Part shown: positions 1 through 12,500 of the stretch, piece by piece
Layout: each line of letters starts with the position of its first letter
Position numbering within the stretch: the stretch's first letter is position 1
Made by a program: the position numbers and the translations under genes
The notes under the pieces: model-generated
The model's database searches: none
What the model saw: only the letters and a program-made list of their open reading frames with translations
What the model was told of the DNA's origin: nothing
NCBI RefSeq assembly: GCF_020520425.1
Contig: NC_079487.1
Coordinates: forward strand, 131,338,385 to 131,402,384
Length of the DNA stretch: 64,000 bases
Direction of reading: 5' to 3'
Source: Spinacia oleracea
Lineage: Eukaryota > Streptophyta > Magnoliopsida > Caryophyllales > Amaranthaceae

Positions 1-961
1 CTCTTACCTGATGTAATAAAGTCATCCAGATTGATTCTGTTGTTAAATATAGAAACTGATCTCAGGACTTGTTCAGTTGTTCTTGCTTCTTTACTTTCAT
101 TTTCAAGAAATGATTAAAATTAATCATTGTTTTTGAGTGTTTTGACTACAATTCATAAATTGCCAGTAATATAAAGCAGGCAACCAGGCACTACTCACCA
201 TAAATAATTACTTGTAGTAATTAAAATTAACGCGTAAATGAACTATGAAATGATAAATTTAGACACAGATTGCTACCAGTAAAAAATGGAGTTTAATCTC
301 CAGCTCTTTTTCATAAAATTTAAATCAAAATTTAAATTTGAGCACATACCTGATATTGATGGTTGATGATAAACTTGAGAAGTTGGAAAAGAGAGAACTT
401 TGTAAATTAAGATGGAATTGGTTTTGATGAGGTACAGTATATAGGAAATATGGGGACCATCATCTTTTGTCCTACACTAGCTTGAGTGTCAAAACTTTTC
501 ACGGGTCGGTTCGCACCATTTTACTATATGCTCGTTTATGTTCATTTATTTAACAATGAACTGATCTAGAACAAGTTATGCAACTCATATAATACTTTAG
601 TTTAGGCCTGGCACAGCCTGGTCCTGAAATATTTTATTCAGGACCTCTCCCTGGCTTGGCCTGACTTGATGCCTAAACCGAATTAGCGCGGCCTACTACA
701 TAGAACCATGTACTGTAAATTCACTGCAATATAGTATTGTCATACCTAGAAGAAGCATAATATAAGCTTCTAGTTCAAGTTGGTTATGGTTGAAATATTT
801 ACAGAAAAACTTGGTCATGCTTTACACAGTAACTCTTTTCTTTGAAAGTTGGAAACATTCAGTTGATATATCAAAATGTAGGGAGAGGAATCCCATCAAA
901 ATGTAACTCAAGCCGAATTTCATACCAGATACAATTTATCATAGTTCCAGTAAATTCAACA
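1..961. other. Downstream flank of the CCCH gene; possible small exon at the edge
   Basis: AT-rich DNA with no convincing open reading frame. At 9-37 on the minus strand a 29-base stretch is bounded by a CAG acceptor and a GTAAG donor and could be an exon of a neighbouring minus-strand gene. A second donor-like CAG/GTATG lies near 350. Neither can be tied to a protein. Around 605-690 there are repeated 'gcctgg' words that look like a degraded transposon end. Confidence 0.3.
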
Positions 962-3900
962 TTAGTTCCTATCAGACACGTGCAAAAACTTGCAGCGAGT
1001 ACCATAGTAGCACCTGCCTTTAGGATAGTGACGACACAGCTGCTGCTGATGATTTTGACCGTGCTGAGGGTGCTGATAATTATTTGATAACGCCATAATA
1101 TAGTGGGCAGAAGTTATGAAGCTCTCATTTTCAGAAAAACGTGACATTGGCCTCTGACTGAAGTTGCAGGTTGATGTGCTTGATGCTTTCTGCTGGAATG
1201 AGTTAGGTGGTTGAACAGAATTCTTGTTGTACTCCATATAATACTGTTGTCTTGAATGTTGTTGTAACTGTGGTCTGCTATGCTGAAGTTGTGGAGGGCC
1301 ATGGTGAGATAGAGATGAATTTTGATCTTTGAATGCAAAGCACACTCGTGAAGTTGGCACTCGGTGTAAATCAGAAGGTGGCATGCTTGGTTTATTCTGC
1401 TGGGATGGCTGTAACATAGGTAACCCTGCATATAAATTCTCTTTATCTACTTTAATTTGCTGCTGCTGCTGCTGCTGCTGCTGTTGTGTTTTCTTTACCA
1501 CTGTTTGTTTCTTCTGAGCCTTGCTTTCTACATTTCTTGAATCATGGTTGGAGATATGATCTGTTGCATTTCTGCAGAAGAGTAATACCAACTTTCTAAG
1601 TGAAATTGAACCGGCCAACTCTCATCTCTGTGCTTATATTATATTTCAACATTAAGAATTCAGAAACAAGTCATAATCAATGTACCTGGTGCCTTTGAGT
1701 TCCTTCCTGGATATCTTTTTCTGAATTCGGACTTCTCTATTTGAGCGAGCTGCATTACCCCTGCTGTGCTTTTCGTTCAAAACTCGCTGTCTTTCAGATT
1801 CGTCTTCCCATCTCTGCAGTAGACAGACAATTCCAGCAATTTTCTAAGTAATTAACATCTACTGATCTACGCATAAAAATTCAGAATGGGAAGTGTCAAC
1901 ACAGTGCGTTAGTTGCCCACCTGCCTCAATGTGTTTAATCTGTAGAGGTTTCTGCCCTTAATTAGAAGGGGATGAAGTGGAGGCAGTGGTTTTTGGCCTT
2001 TACTCCATAAAACTTCAACCTGACAATAGAAAGGTGTTCAGCATAAAAGGTCTGCAAGCATTTTTGCTTCCATAACAAATGATAATGAAGCAAAGAAAGA
2101 TTTTGGCAATTGAAGATGGTCAACCATAAAAATTCAAAGTGTTGCTCGTTCGAGGTCGCTTTTCTGTCATGAGAAAGTGTTGCTCTTTTTTAAGGGTCAG
2201 TGTATTCCGTCGATGGTCGATGATGATTTTCTGTTGGTTTTGTTTAAAGGGAGTCAATTAGGTTGGTCACCCTGCCCACAAAGATCTTTCCTGAAGTCAA
2301 TAGTGTTAAACCACCAGTTAGGTCGGGGTATTATACAGCAGGTCAATTTGATGATATTCCAAGTTTCAGGGGTGTAATTTATCCCTTGGATAGACTTGGG
2401 AAGTTGTATAGTATGTTTACTAATATGTGTCATGAATTCAGCACTAACGCTTTGTTTGGAAGAAAGGAATGGGAAGGAAAAGAAAAATATAGTTTCCTAT
2501 ATTTGGTTCCAAAAAATCTTATGGGATTTGATGGGAAAATAAGGGAAATGGAAGGAAAACATCACTGACAAAATTTTCAATCTCCTTTCCTCCCAAAAGT
2601 GGGGGAATTTGGAAGGGAAAAAAATTTAAAAGTTGTTAAATAATTTTCCTTTCTTTTACCCTCAATTCCTTCCATCAAAACAAACAACGAAAAATAAATT
2701 TTCTTTCCATTCTTTTCCTTTTTCCCTTTCTTTTTCCCTTCCCTTCCTTAAGTAAAAATGTACCAAACAAAGCCTAAATTAGAGAGTCCGTTAAAAGTTT
2801 CCTACAGGGCACAAGTATTTTATGCTATTCTCAGATTATCCACCATTTACAAGTAATATCCATTTTAAGGCTACTTGATCCCATTAGGGGAACATAATGG
2901 ATACAGTATTATGAGCTAAATAGGGTTTGGACTTTGGAGTGTAAATGTGCAGTGATGTTGCACGGAAAATTCAATGATTGTCAATTCGGCAGAGTATATT
3001 CCCAGTTCATTTTCTCACCATGCAGCAGGTAGGTACATACAGCATAGTGAAATAAGAAATAGTATGCTAAGCATGGATTTAGAACTAACAGTAAATGTAT
3101 GCTGCTGCTTGGCAGCACCATAACTTTCTTTCACAATACGACCAGCAACTATTCTTTTACCGCATGGAGGGCCAGTAGCACTCCTTGAGACGATACTGAA
3201 CCTGCAACGAGCAATTCCATGGTTGAAGCAAGATTCAAAGAATCTAACGACAGTACATACAAAAAGTAAAAGGATTTTCAGAAGAAAACACAACAACATT
3301 GCAAAGCCAAAAGGAAAATTACCCTTCATAAACAGTTTGTTCAAACATCACAATGTCCCCCATACAGGCATCACCTGCACAAATCGCCCCCTAACAATCA
3401 AATTAAAGTATTGCAAAATATTTACAGAAGCAGGAAAAATAAAGCTACATTGTTGCACATCAAAATCATAGGGCACACTAGAGTTTTGCTTATAGTAATA
3501 GCGTCTACATAAACGCTAAACATGATCTTTTTAGATGTTTTCGTACTCAGGACGAATTGACTAAGTATTTACTTGACCCTGTTAATGTTTCGACCCTAGC
3601 TAGCTAAATTCAACATGATCCCAATGATGCTCAGTAAATGAAATTCAAAAGCATCCACTTACCCTTGCAGTTCAACACAAAGCTTGATGGTGGGTACTTT
3701 TTTTCTCCTCCCCCATTTAGAATCCTGATAATCAAATCCAAGCAAAAACAGAAACATCTCAATAAATTTCAACACATTGTAAAGGAAAATAACACAGCTG
3801 CAAAAATTTGTTACAAATGGTCAATGAACACATGCAACATTACTCTGAATGCTCCTTAATTCTTTGAATAAGGGTGTCTTTCTTCCCAGTCAATCTCAAC

Positions 3901-4532
3901 CCATGTTTCCTCAAATACACCTTACATTGTTCCACCTTCAATTTCTCTACCAGCCCACCTGCCAATATAACAATTAACAACTTTATTACGGGCATGTTCA
4001 TTTTTTGTTTCAACATGATTAATATCGGACTAATTGTAAGCTCATTATACAACATACGAAATATATCATATGATTTTTAAATCTTAAAACCGAAAATTGA
4101 ATACGAACAGTGATACCCTAAACATTTCAAATTGCTTACCGTCAATAACTTTCTGAATTTCCTCAAGATCCTTAATATCTTTGATTCCAAGCTTCGGCGC
4201 ACTCGTTTCCTCCGTAACTGAGATCTCATCATCATCTCTGCAACTCGAAAAGGTTTGAAAATTGTTATATCATCTGAAGTACCTGTAAAATTGAATTCTG
4301 ACCAAAACCCTAAATAAATGATTATAAAGGAGGGAATTCACCCAGAATTCGACCTTGAATTGACTGATAGATTGATGAAATTGGATTGAGCTTTATCAAG
4401 AGCATGAATGTAGGAAGGGTCTTCTTCAGAATCATCTGAATCAAATTCATCGTAATCGGAATCTTCCATTTCAGTATAGTCATCTTCTTCTAATTCAATG
4501 GGGTTTTGAGCATTTCCGTGAGATTTCGCCAT
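962..4532 (-). CDS. SAP-domain and CCCH zinc-finger protein (C3H62-like)
   Basis: Nine exons join in phase to a 488-residue protein: 4532-4342, 4237-4140, 3958-3844, 3724-3663, 3374-3323, 3201-3090, 2019-1921, 1813-1686, 1571-962. The N-terminus (1-63) is very acidic. Residues about 97-135 form a SAP motif (LKVEQCKVYLRKHGLRLTGK), known to bind DNA or RNA. A central conserved block follows (YPPSSFVLNCKGDACMGDIV). Residues 315-324 are ten glutamines in a Q/S/H-rich low-complexity region. The last 24 residues hold one CCCH finger: C465, C473, C479 and H483, spacing C-x7-C-x5-C-x3-H. The combination resembles plant 'zinc finger CCCH domain-containing protein 62', so a nuclear nucleic-acid-binding role is inferred. 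The first donor could instead lie at 4354, which keeps the same phase and drops four residues. The intron at 2020-3089 carries a MITE. Confidence 0.85.
1458..1487. repeat. CAG/CTG trinucleotide run encoding polyglutamine
   Basis: Perfect GCT repeats on the plus strand, read as CAG/CAA on the minus strand. They give ten consecutive glutamines in exon 9 of the CCCH gene. Such runs often vary in length between accessions. Confidence 0.9.
2449..2775. mobile_element. MITE inside an intron of the CCCH gene
   Basis: About 327 bp with inverted ends: GCTTTGTTTGG at the left and CCAAACAAAGC at the right. The interior is purine-rich on one side and pyrimidine-rich on the other, so it can fold back. The ends resemble hAT-type MITEs. 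No target duplication is clear. Confidence 0.6.
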
Positions 4533-4744
4533 TTGTAGGTACAATCAAAAGATAGTTAAGGAGAAGATTTTAGGTATATGAAAGGGGACGAGGACGACCG
4601 TTGCGACTTGCGAGTTTTTGAAATGGACTAATGGAATTGGAGTACGATATTGGAATTTGGAATACCAGCACTGTGGGAAAGAGTTTTTTTTTTCTTTTTT
4701 TTTAAATAAGAATAATATATTAGGAGCCCTCCGCACGATCACTG

Positions 4745-5205
4745 TCTAAAATGGAAAGTAATTGGGGACCAACATTGTGTTGCTAATTAAGTGACCAACA
4801 TTTGCGATTCAGTATGTTGTTCGGTTAGCTTCTCGGTAAATGTGCTTTATTTCCCAATTGTCGAAAAAAGTGAGAGTATCCTTGATATCTTTGATGATGT
4901 TATGAAGTTTCCACGGGATGCTCCAAGTTCTTTTGACTGAGTTAATAACCATTAGATTGTCACCTTCAATACTTAGATTCTTGATGTTGAGGCGTTTTGC
5001 TTCCTGAAGTCCTTTGTGAAGAGCACACACTTCTGCCATGAACACTTGCGTAATTCCTAGATTGCGCGTGTGGGCTGTGATAGAAGAGTCGTTGTTGTTG
5101 CGGATGATAAATCCAGCTGCTGATAATAAAACTTTACAGGATCCGTCAAAGTTAATTGAGCTTGAACGTACCCGGTGGAGGTGGGTACCATCGAACTAGA
5201 ATTGG
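4745..5205 (-). pseudogene. RNase H-like domain fragment, broken
   Basis: Reading the minus strand gives an RNase H-type fold as found in plant non-LTR retrotransposon remnants: FKLN, then NFDGS, AGFIIRN, MAEVCALHKGLQEAK, SIEGDNLMVI and IKHIYREANR. Two lesions are visible. One extra base near 5148 shifts the frame between FKLN and NFDGS. A TGA near 4809 follows NRTTY, after which the expected IANVGH continues in frame. No reverse transcriptase is next to it, so it is a truncated LINE tail or a degenerate RNase H-like host sequence. Confidence 0.7.
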
Positions 5206-5915
5206 TGGAGTGTGTTTATTTGGTGTGTGTGTGTGAAGTGAAAGGGGTACACTTAAGTTGATGCAAGTCGATATTAGTTCGAAGTTGTCATTCTTTGTGG
5301 GCTATACTAGCCTTAAGGAAAACTCTAAAAGAATTAAAGTTACCATTGTTAAAAAGAGTGTTATTCCGTATTTGAGACGAGTTTTTGAAATAGAGTACGA
5401 ATACGGTATTGAACCTACAATAAATTTTATGAAGCACTCACCAACATTACATATTTACATAACCTATGACATTTATTTTTAAAAAGGTTGCACAAAATGA
5501 ACAAAGTAATATTGATGTTAAATTATTAGTGGTGCATAGGGATACGCCGTGTAAGTCATTTACTAAATTAGTGGTAGATAGCAATACACGTTTACATTAG
5601 AATTTTCGAAGATGTATACGAATCCCAAGTCACTTGAATTCATCCTTAAAAAATAATTTTATTTGATCTAATTCAATCAGTGGACTGTGGATCATGGTGC
5701 ATAGTGAGCATGGTGCACCAAAAGAACATATGTACGTTCAACAAATAGTAATAGTACTCAAACAAATAGTTCTAGTAAACAACTCTTACAACCAATTAAC
5801 TACTCCATATCTTATTAGTCTCAAGCTCTAATTTTATTAGTGTGGCCAGACATATCTTAATTTCATCAATACCAAGTTATTTTAAGCAAAAGTTTATGTC
5901 AAAAAGCTAGTTTAA
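5206..5915. other. Intergenic, no gene seen
   Basis: AT-rich. There is a short GT microsatellite near 5223-5236. Near 5690-5725 there is a 'catggtgca...catggtgcacc' end that matches the MITE end near 7160, so it is probably a solo or truncated copy of that family. Confidence 0.4.
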
Positions 5916-6250
5916 TCTATACTAATATTAAAAGGTGTTTGTAAGAAAGTATACAATGCCACGTGGCGTCCTCCTATTTCAATTTGGCACATGTCATCAC
6001 GTGTCATCCAATATTATTCAAAAATTACAAATACAAGATTCGAACTCATGACTTGGTGATTGGAACCACTAATGACTTATCCACTTGGCTATGCAAATTT
6101 ACGTGTTATATTTTGCAAACAATATATAATAAAGTGATAGTAAAGAAAGAAAAATGATTTTAATAAAAATAAGAGTTAATTATGATTTGTTTTTATTTTT
6201 TTTTTACAGAAAAATAGACATAGTTACAATTATTCTAGTTTTGTTATAAA
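5916..6250. mobile_element. Truncated Helitron head with a tRNA-like module
   Basis: Starts with TCTATACTAATATTAAAAGG after an A, nearly matching the 5' end of the complete Helitron at 48362. On the minus strand at about 6105-6025 it contains an A-box (TAGCCAAGTGG) and a B-box-like GAGTTCGAATC, the two internal promoter elements of tRNA genes. No 3' hairpin with CTAG is visible, so the element looks truncated; the right edge given is approximate. Confidence 0.5.
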
Positions 6251-6421
6251 AAAAGCTAGTTTACTTTACTTGAATCCACTGTTATAAATAACAAGTCACT
6301 TTATCGAATCGTTAAATTTCAACGGGTTACAATCAACCTATCCGCTTATAAACAATTGTTGGTAGTTAAAGTTAATGGGTAACCTACTTATGAAATGAAT
6401 ATTCATATTACGCTTAACTTA

Positions 6422-6981
6422 GGGCTCGTTCGGTATCAGTATCAGTTTCCAGTTTTTAGTTTTTTAGTTTAGTAAGACATATGATTTAGATTGAATCATG
6501 AACTAAAAATAGGCATACACAGTAATCTTGTTGATTTTGAAAATTGACAACAAAAAACTGGAAACTACTTCTTGTGGTTTTCATATTTCAAAAGGTCTTG
6601 TGCGTATAAGGTGTACAATAAATTTATTGTACATCAAGATAACTTTAACCCTTTTTTTTGTAACTTTAACCTAGTTTTGATTAACTTTTATATTAGTAAA
6701 AAAATTTGATAGATAAATATTTTAAAGGGTTAAATGATTAATTTTATACATTATTAGTTATTTTGAAGAAATAAGTTTTACTAAAATGAAAAAATTTATC
6801 ACTGAAAAATAGATAACTTTTACCTATATATGCTTAACTTTTAAGCATTTTGAGTTAATTTTTACTCCGGTGTACAATATTTATTGTACAACCATTGTAA
6901 ATAAGAATTTGTGTTCATATTTTGGTTTTAGTTTTGTAAAAAACAGAAAAATGGAAACAAAAAATGATACCGAACATACCC
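6422..6981. mobile_element. MITE with GGGCTCGTTCGGTATCA ends
   Basis: The left end GGGCTCGTTCGGTATCA and right end TGATACCGAACATACCC are inverted copies with two or three mismatches, flanked by TA on both sides. The interior is broken at about 6600-6910 by a second sequence carrying TGTACAATAAATTTATTGTA-type palindromes, which looks like a nested insertion. Confidence 0.6.
6600..6910. mobile_element. Nested palindrome-ended element
   Basis: Near 6613 a perfect 22-base palindrome (tgtacaataaatttattgtaca) occurs, and near 6881 a close variant (tgtacaatatttattgtaca). They bracket about 270 bp of AT-rich DNA. The flanking sequence on both sides continues the outer MITE, which suggests an insertion. 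Boundaries are approximate and the class is unknown. Confidence 0.4.
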
Positions 6982-7153
6982 TAATTTTTTTGTTTTTTTT
7001 TGTTTAGTTGAGGGGTTCATATTACGATTATCTCTACACTCTACTTTATAGTCTACACTCCGTATATGATAACATCAAGAATACAAGAGAACCTTGTAAG
7101 AGCGGGGCCTCTGGGATAAACTCATAAAAGTGAGAGTGTGTGACCGCAATTTA

Positions 7154-7393
7154 TAAGGTGAACTATGGTGCACAATGCGCATGGTGTACCTTAAGAACAC
7201 TAGTATATAATTAAAAGAACATTTGGTTACATGAAAAGAACATAATATATTTTTTATTTTTTATTTTTAATAAATAGTGCATAATATTAAAAAATAAAAT
7301 ATTATATTGCATGTTATATTATCGTAGTGTTTTGTCCTCTTACTTATACACAATTATTCTTTTAATCTACCATATTCGCTGTGCACCATGATT
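7154..7393. mobile_element. MITE split at its right edge by a MULE
   Basis: The left end reads ctatggtgcacaatgcgc and the right end gctgtgcaccatgatt, so about 20-28 bp are inverted. The last nine bases of the right end (accatgatt) are repeated on the far side of the MULE at 9177-9185. The MULE therefore landed in the edge of this older MITE. Confidence 0.5.
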
Positions 7394-9176
7394 GAGTAAA
7401 TAGGTTTGGAGGTCCTTAAACTTTGCCAAAAGGAGCAGTTAGGTCCCTCAAGTTTCAAAAGGAGCATTTAGGTCCCTCAAAATGGATGGAAACAACTACT
7501 TTTGTTAACACCGTTTCATTTTCTGTTAAGTTTAATAAAATAATAATAAAACCGCTTTAAAGAAAAAGAAAATTAATTTACACGTGTATAAATAAATGAA
7601 AACAGCTGATTTTAATTATGACTTAGCTTTTTCAACTTACTTAGCTTTTTCATATGACTTTTTCTCCATTTACACGTTTCACCCTTTATATTCCCCTTTT
7701 CTAGGTTTTTCCACAACTCTTCCTAATCAAATCGAATTTAGTGAGTAACCCAAGCAAATTTACTCTAAATTTTCAGCAATTATCGCCATAAACTTCAGTT
7801 AATTGTTGTTCTTCCACAACTCTAAAGTTTCAAATTCTCTTCTCCCAGATGTCTGCTACTACCACTAGTTCTTCTTCTACCCTTTTCTCTCTCTTTCTCT
7901 CTCCTCTTTTATTATGGATTCTCTTCAATCTGCTTTCCTTTCTTAATTCCTGGATATCTCCAACAATTCCATTGTAATTTCACATTTTCACTGATTTTCC
8001 CCTTTTTTTGTTCCCCTGTTTTTTTATTTATTTTGGGTTGGTTTCGATTTTTTTTTCTTATTTATTCTGGGTTGGTTTCAATTGAAGAAATTCTGGGTGG
8101 GTTTCGTTACCACATCGTGACCCACACCCCTGCTCCCCCATTTTCTCTCTCCTCCCTTTCTGAAAAAAATTGATCTCCGATCTCATTTGGGGAAACCACT
8201 TTCTTCTTCATAATCCCATTCAATAATTCTGAGAAAAATAGTTACTTCGATATTTCAAAAATTACTCCGTATTTCAAAAGATTGTTACCAAGAAAAATAG
8301 AACGATGATGATTGATGGTGATCATGATGAGGATCAACGATGATTGATGGTGATCATGATGAGGATCTCAAGCTCAAGTTGATAGATGATTATTGTGATC
8401 TTTGAAGGTGCACGATTATTGTGATCTCAAGCTCAAGTTGATAGATGATAGATGATTGATGGTGATCATGATGAGGATTACAATGGAATTTTACACTTAG
8501 ACCCCGCATTGTTGTTTGATCCACAAAGTTATGTTAGCTAGCTAGGCTGTTGATAAGAATATATTTGAAAGAGTATGGTTGAGCAGAGTACTAGTAGTCG
8601 TAGGCTCGTTAGATTTCATGTATGAGTTGCTGACTTGCTGATTAAACATGAGATTGAAGACGATGATGATGATGATGCATGGAGTTTATGGGTTTGAGCT
8701 CGGATGAATTTTACCGGAAATGTAAGTTACTTGGGTGTGCACACAAGGTGTTTGATAAATTGTCTCTAAGAAATGTTGTTGATTAACCTATGCTTGTTGG
8801 GTGTGTTAATTTGGGGATTTGATTAGTAGGAAACTTTGATCCTTTTTTTTATTATTTATTTTATTAAGTGTTGAATAATTTTGGTACAAATGGTCTTGTT
8901 AAATACTTTGAACTGCTAGTTTTTGTAAAAAGCTAACTTAAAAGGGTTTCCCTTTATTTAATTATTATTAATATGTAAAAGTAACGGTTATTTTGTCCTT
9001 TTCTGCCTTTTATATTAATTTGCCTTTATTTTTAATTCATTTAACAGACGTTAGTAACAGAAGTCAAAAAGCAGCGGTTTCCATCCATTTTGAGGGACCT
9101 AAATGCTCCTTTTGAAACTTGAGGACCTAACTGCTCATTTTGACAAAGTTTAGGGACCTCCAGACCTATTTACTCT
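7394..9176. mobile_element. Non-autonomous MULE, 1.78 kb
   Basis: Inverted ends of about 100 bp: the left begins GAGTAAATAGGT and continues into 'ggtccctcaa' words; the right ends CCTATTTACTC preceded by the complementary 'tgagggacct' words. A 9 bp direct repeat, accatgatt, flanks it at 7385-7393 and 9177-9185. Long inverted ends plus a 9 bp duplication are the hallmarks of Mutator-like elements. No transposase is encoded. The interior at 7680-8240 resembles a 5' leader (pyrimidine-rich) and may be captured host sequence. Confidence 0.8.
8304..8479. repeat. Imperfect tandem repeat inside the MULE
   Basis: The word tgattgatggtgatcatgat occurs at about 8308, 8341 and 8453, and 'gtgatctcaagctcaagttg' type words occur twice between them. 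It is a small local expansion made of TGATGA-rich units. Confidence 0.7.
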
Positions 9177-9430
9177 ACCATGATTCATAGTCCGTCCATA
9201 GTCCATAAATTGGTGTGTGATTGTTGAGATCATAAAAGTGAAATACGGTGAAAATAGAACGACCGTTCCATTTCTCAACACACCGTAAAAGACAAATTGA
9301 CATCAAAGAAAATCAGATTAAACCCCCAAATTTGTACTTGTGTTCTCCAAACACTTCCATAACTGCTAACTCCATTTTAAGCAACCCCGCCAAAAGCTAC
9401 CGAACTTCTCATTCGCTTGAAATTTCTGCA

Positions 9431-9481
9431 ATGAATCGAAATGGATCGTCGTCAAGAGGTAGAGGTAGAGGTAGAGGTAGA

Positions 9482-9514
<33 letters not shown>

Positions 9515-12500
9515 CGAGGTGCCCAAGTATGGCAGAAAGTTACTGGCGATTCCTCTCTTCATCTTCAAACCCCTGTAATTTCCCTTTTCTTTTCTCCCAT
9601 CTCTTTTATTTGCGAATTTTTGGGGTTCCCCCCAGTTTTTAATTCAATTTTCAGAGTTAGGGTTTATAATTTTTTTTTTTGGTTCTTAAGTGTTGCATGC
9701 TGCTATAATCTTGCGAATTTGCAAAAAATCATGATATGGGTTGTTCTTGTCTTGGCTAATTCAATTATTTATTCTTCTTTAGCAAGGAAAATGAAATTTT
9801 AAATGTTTTCCGTTTTCGGATGCTTTCTCAATTTTATTATTGATACTTGTGACTGGAATATTTCAAAAATGGAGACCTATGATTAAGATATAGAGCTTGT
9901 AATGTTTAAAAGACGATTTGTTGACCTAAAATCGTGGTTTGCAATTGTTCAATTCAATTTAAAATGGTCTTTGATATTTGGTATGAGTGAAAGATACATG
10001 CATGGCTTTTATCAATTATAATCTGCAGTTTTGATTTCGTGGCCGATATAGTAATGAAGAGATGAAGTTGCTCAATTTGGTGATAATTGTATTGTTGGTA
10101 GGATTACAGTTGTAACTAATTTCTGATTAAGTTAGTGCATAAGTGTGAGGTTCCAAATTCGCAATTTAGATCCTACATTTGGTGCATTATAAAATATTTT
10201 ATGTTCAATTGTGCCCAGGTTTTTTTTTGGTCATTGTTATGCCTCAAACATTCATAAGATTGAATTTTTTTGTGGCGCTGGTTATTTTTCCTCTAAGGTG
10301 GTTTGCATTCGATAGACCGAGTAACCACATTGAATTTGAGACTGTTGTTTACTTACCATCACGCAGATTCAAGATGCATCTTCTAATGAGCGCATGTCAG
10401 GCTCTCTAGATAGAAAGCCATATAGCTCTCGGCAAGTAAAAGGGCACAATTCAGATGGTGTAGTCTCAGTAAAATATGAGAATGTGACTCCTGTAGGTCA
10501 CCACAGCCAGCAACAGGGAAGTTCTACGTTCAGGGGTGGTGGTTCTTTAGATAGAAAACCACATGGATCACGGCAAGTAAAAGGGCATAATTCGGATGGT
10601 GTTGTCTCACAAGATAATGACAATGGGACTTCTGCAAGTCGCCAGAACCAGCAACGGGGAAGTTCTTCGTTTGGGGGGGAAAGTTTTGGGGGTAGGGAAA
10701 AGCAATGGAGAACCTCCTCCAAGGCTAGCAGTACTGCTGGTAATTCTAGTCATGATAAACAACTTGGATCCACCTTTGTTGAAGAAAAAGTGCCAATAAA
10801 CCTTGGTTGTTCATTCATGGGAAGTGTTGACCATCTCACAGGCGTGTCTTGCCTTTCACTAGAATCAGCAGCGGAAAACAGAAATTTTTCCGGTGCCAAC
10901 ATTGTAACAAGTACTGAGAATGAACTTGACCACGAAAAGAACGAGCATCCTAATAGCTCTACTGTAGTTGAAGTTTTTGATATCTGCCCTCTGAAATCAG
11001 GTTATGTTGCGTTGAAACCATCCTTGATAGTGATGAATAGGGAAAAGCGAAATGAGAAGAAAAATTATCAAGGGATTATTTTGAGATCTGGGATGGTTCA
11101 TCTGAAGAGCTATTTTTCAACCTCAGAACAGGTACCTATATTTTCTAGATTTCTTTTTCAAATGCATCCATCCGGAATATTAGTACCTGCTCGTCACATT
11201 AGATGAGATGAAACAATCCATTATTTTGCGTTTGAAAAACTGTTCCTCACTGGAAGGTTGTAGTATCACGCCAATTTACCTATATGATGCTAACCTAACC
11301 GTTTATCGGAAGGTGAAATAATGGTTTTAAACAACTGTTTTTAATTTTTTTCTGTACCTTGTGTGTAAGGCAAAGAGAAAACTTCTGATAAAGAAAATGG
11401 TGGTATATAAGATTTGAGCCACGTGCATGAGCAGTATAGTTGCTTTTTTTTTGTTGCTTTTCTGATGGGGAAATTACAAATGCACTAGGGATGAAATTCT
11501 TTCTTATTTGAGTTATTCCTCTCTTATAGTAGGAGAGGAGAGGACAGAGGACCATATGAATTAGTACTTGATCTGTACTATGTTAAACCTAAACATACTA
11601 AAGATTATAATATATTGACATGGGTGAATTCTGTACACTGCAGGCAAAAATTCTAAAGATATGCCGAAACCATGGTATGGGCCCTGCAGGTTTCTATCAG
11701 CCTGGTTTCCGTGAAGGAGGGAAGTTGCATTTGAAAATGATGTGTTTTGGTGAGTTTTGGGATCCTGAGACCAGCAAATACGGGGAAGTACGACCAATTG
11801 ATCAAGCAAAACCACCCTCAGTTCCACAGGAGTTTCAGCTGTTAATTAGTAGAATCATCAAGGACTCTCATTCCCTCATAGCTGAACAAACTGGGGTAAA
11901 AAATGTAGAAGATGTTCTTCCCCCAGTAAAACCAGATATATGCCTTGTAAATTATTATGCACCATCTGGACGCCTTGGTTTACATCAGGTGCGTAAATCT
12001 CAAGCTTTTCCGACTTTCTTGCATGTTCTAGTTGTTAGTGTGATAACCAACGACACTTTCATGTTGGAGATACATTTGGACAATGCCTTTTAGCAATAGA
12101 AGTCGTTTTTTAATTGCTTGTTTGTTGGCTGTCTAATGGAATCTTGAATCTTGTTAAGTCCTAAAAGTATGTAGATGAGCTCCAAAACTTAAGTTACTGG
12201 CTATTGAATCACACAATAAAACTCATCTTCGTGAATTTGTCAAAAAAAGTACTAGATTCTTTTCTTTTTCGTGCCTAGTGGGCCAACCTACCAGAAGGCA
12301 GAAGAAAATGAAACTGTTGGTTTTGCTGACTTGTTTTACGCTCTATAGCCTCTATTTTTATACAGGGCCAAAAATTTCCTTTTCCTTTACAAAAGTCTAT
12401 CGGCCTAATAAGTTTGGCAACTACCTGGTTATTGGACAGGGTAGTCCAATGGATATAGGGTTAGGGTCAAGTTAATAGGGCTTTTATTGGGCAGGACTCT

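Noticed and set aside
1571-1618. Extending the last CCCH exon upstream to 1618
   Set aside because: The acceptor at 1572-1573 with its pyrimidine tract keeps the phase of the preceding exon, while the upstream acceptors break it or meet a stop.
6025-6105. A second tRNA gene
   Set aside because: A- and B-boxes are present but no acceptor stem or full cloverleaf forms; it sits inside a Helitron-like sequence.
9248-9430. Upstream start for the AlkB protein
   Set aside because: The frame is open but the extra residues look like translated leader, and the ATG at 9431 begins the RG-rich tract.
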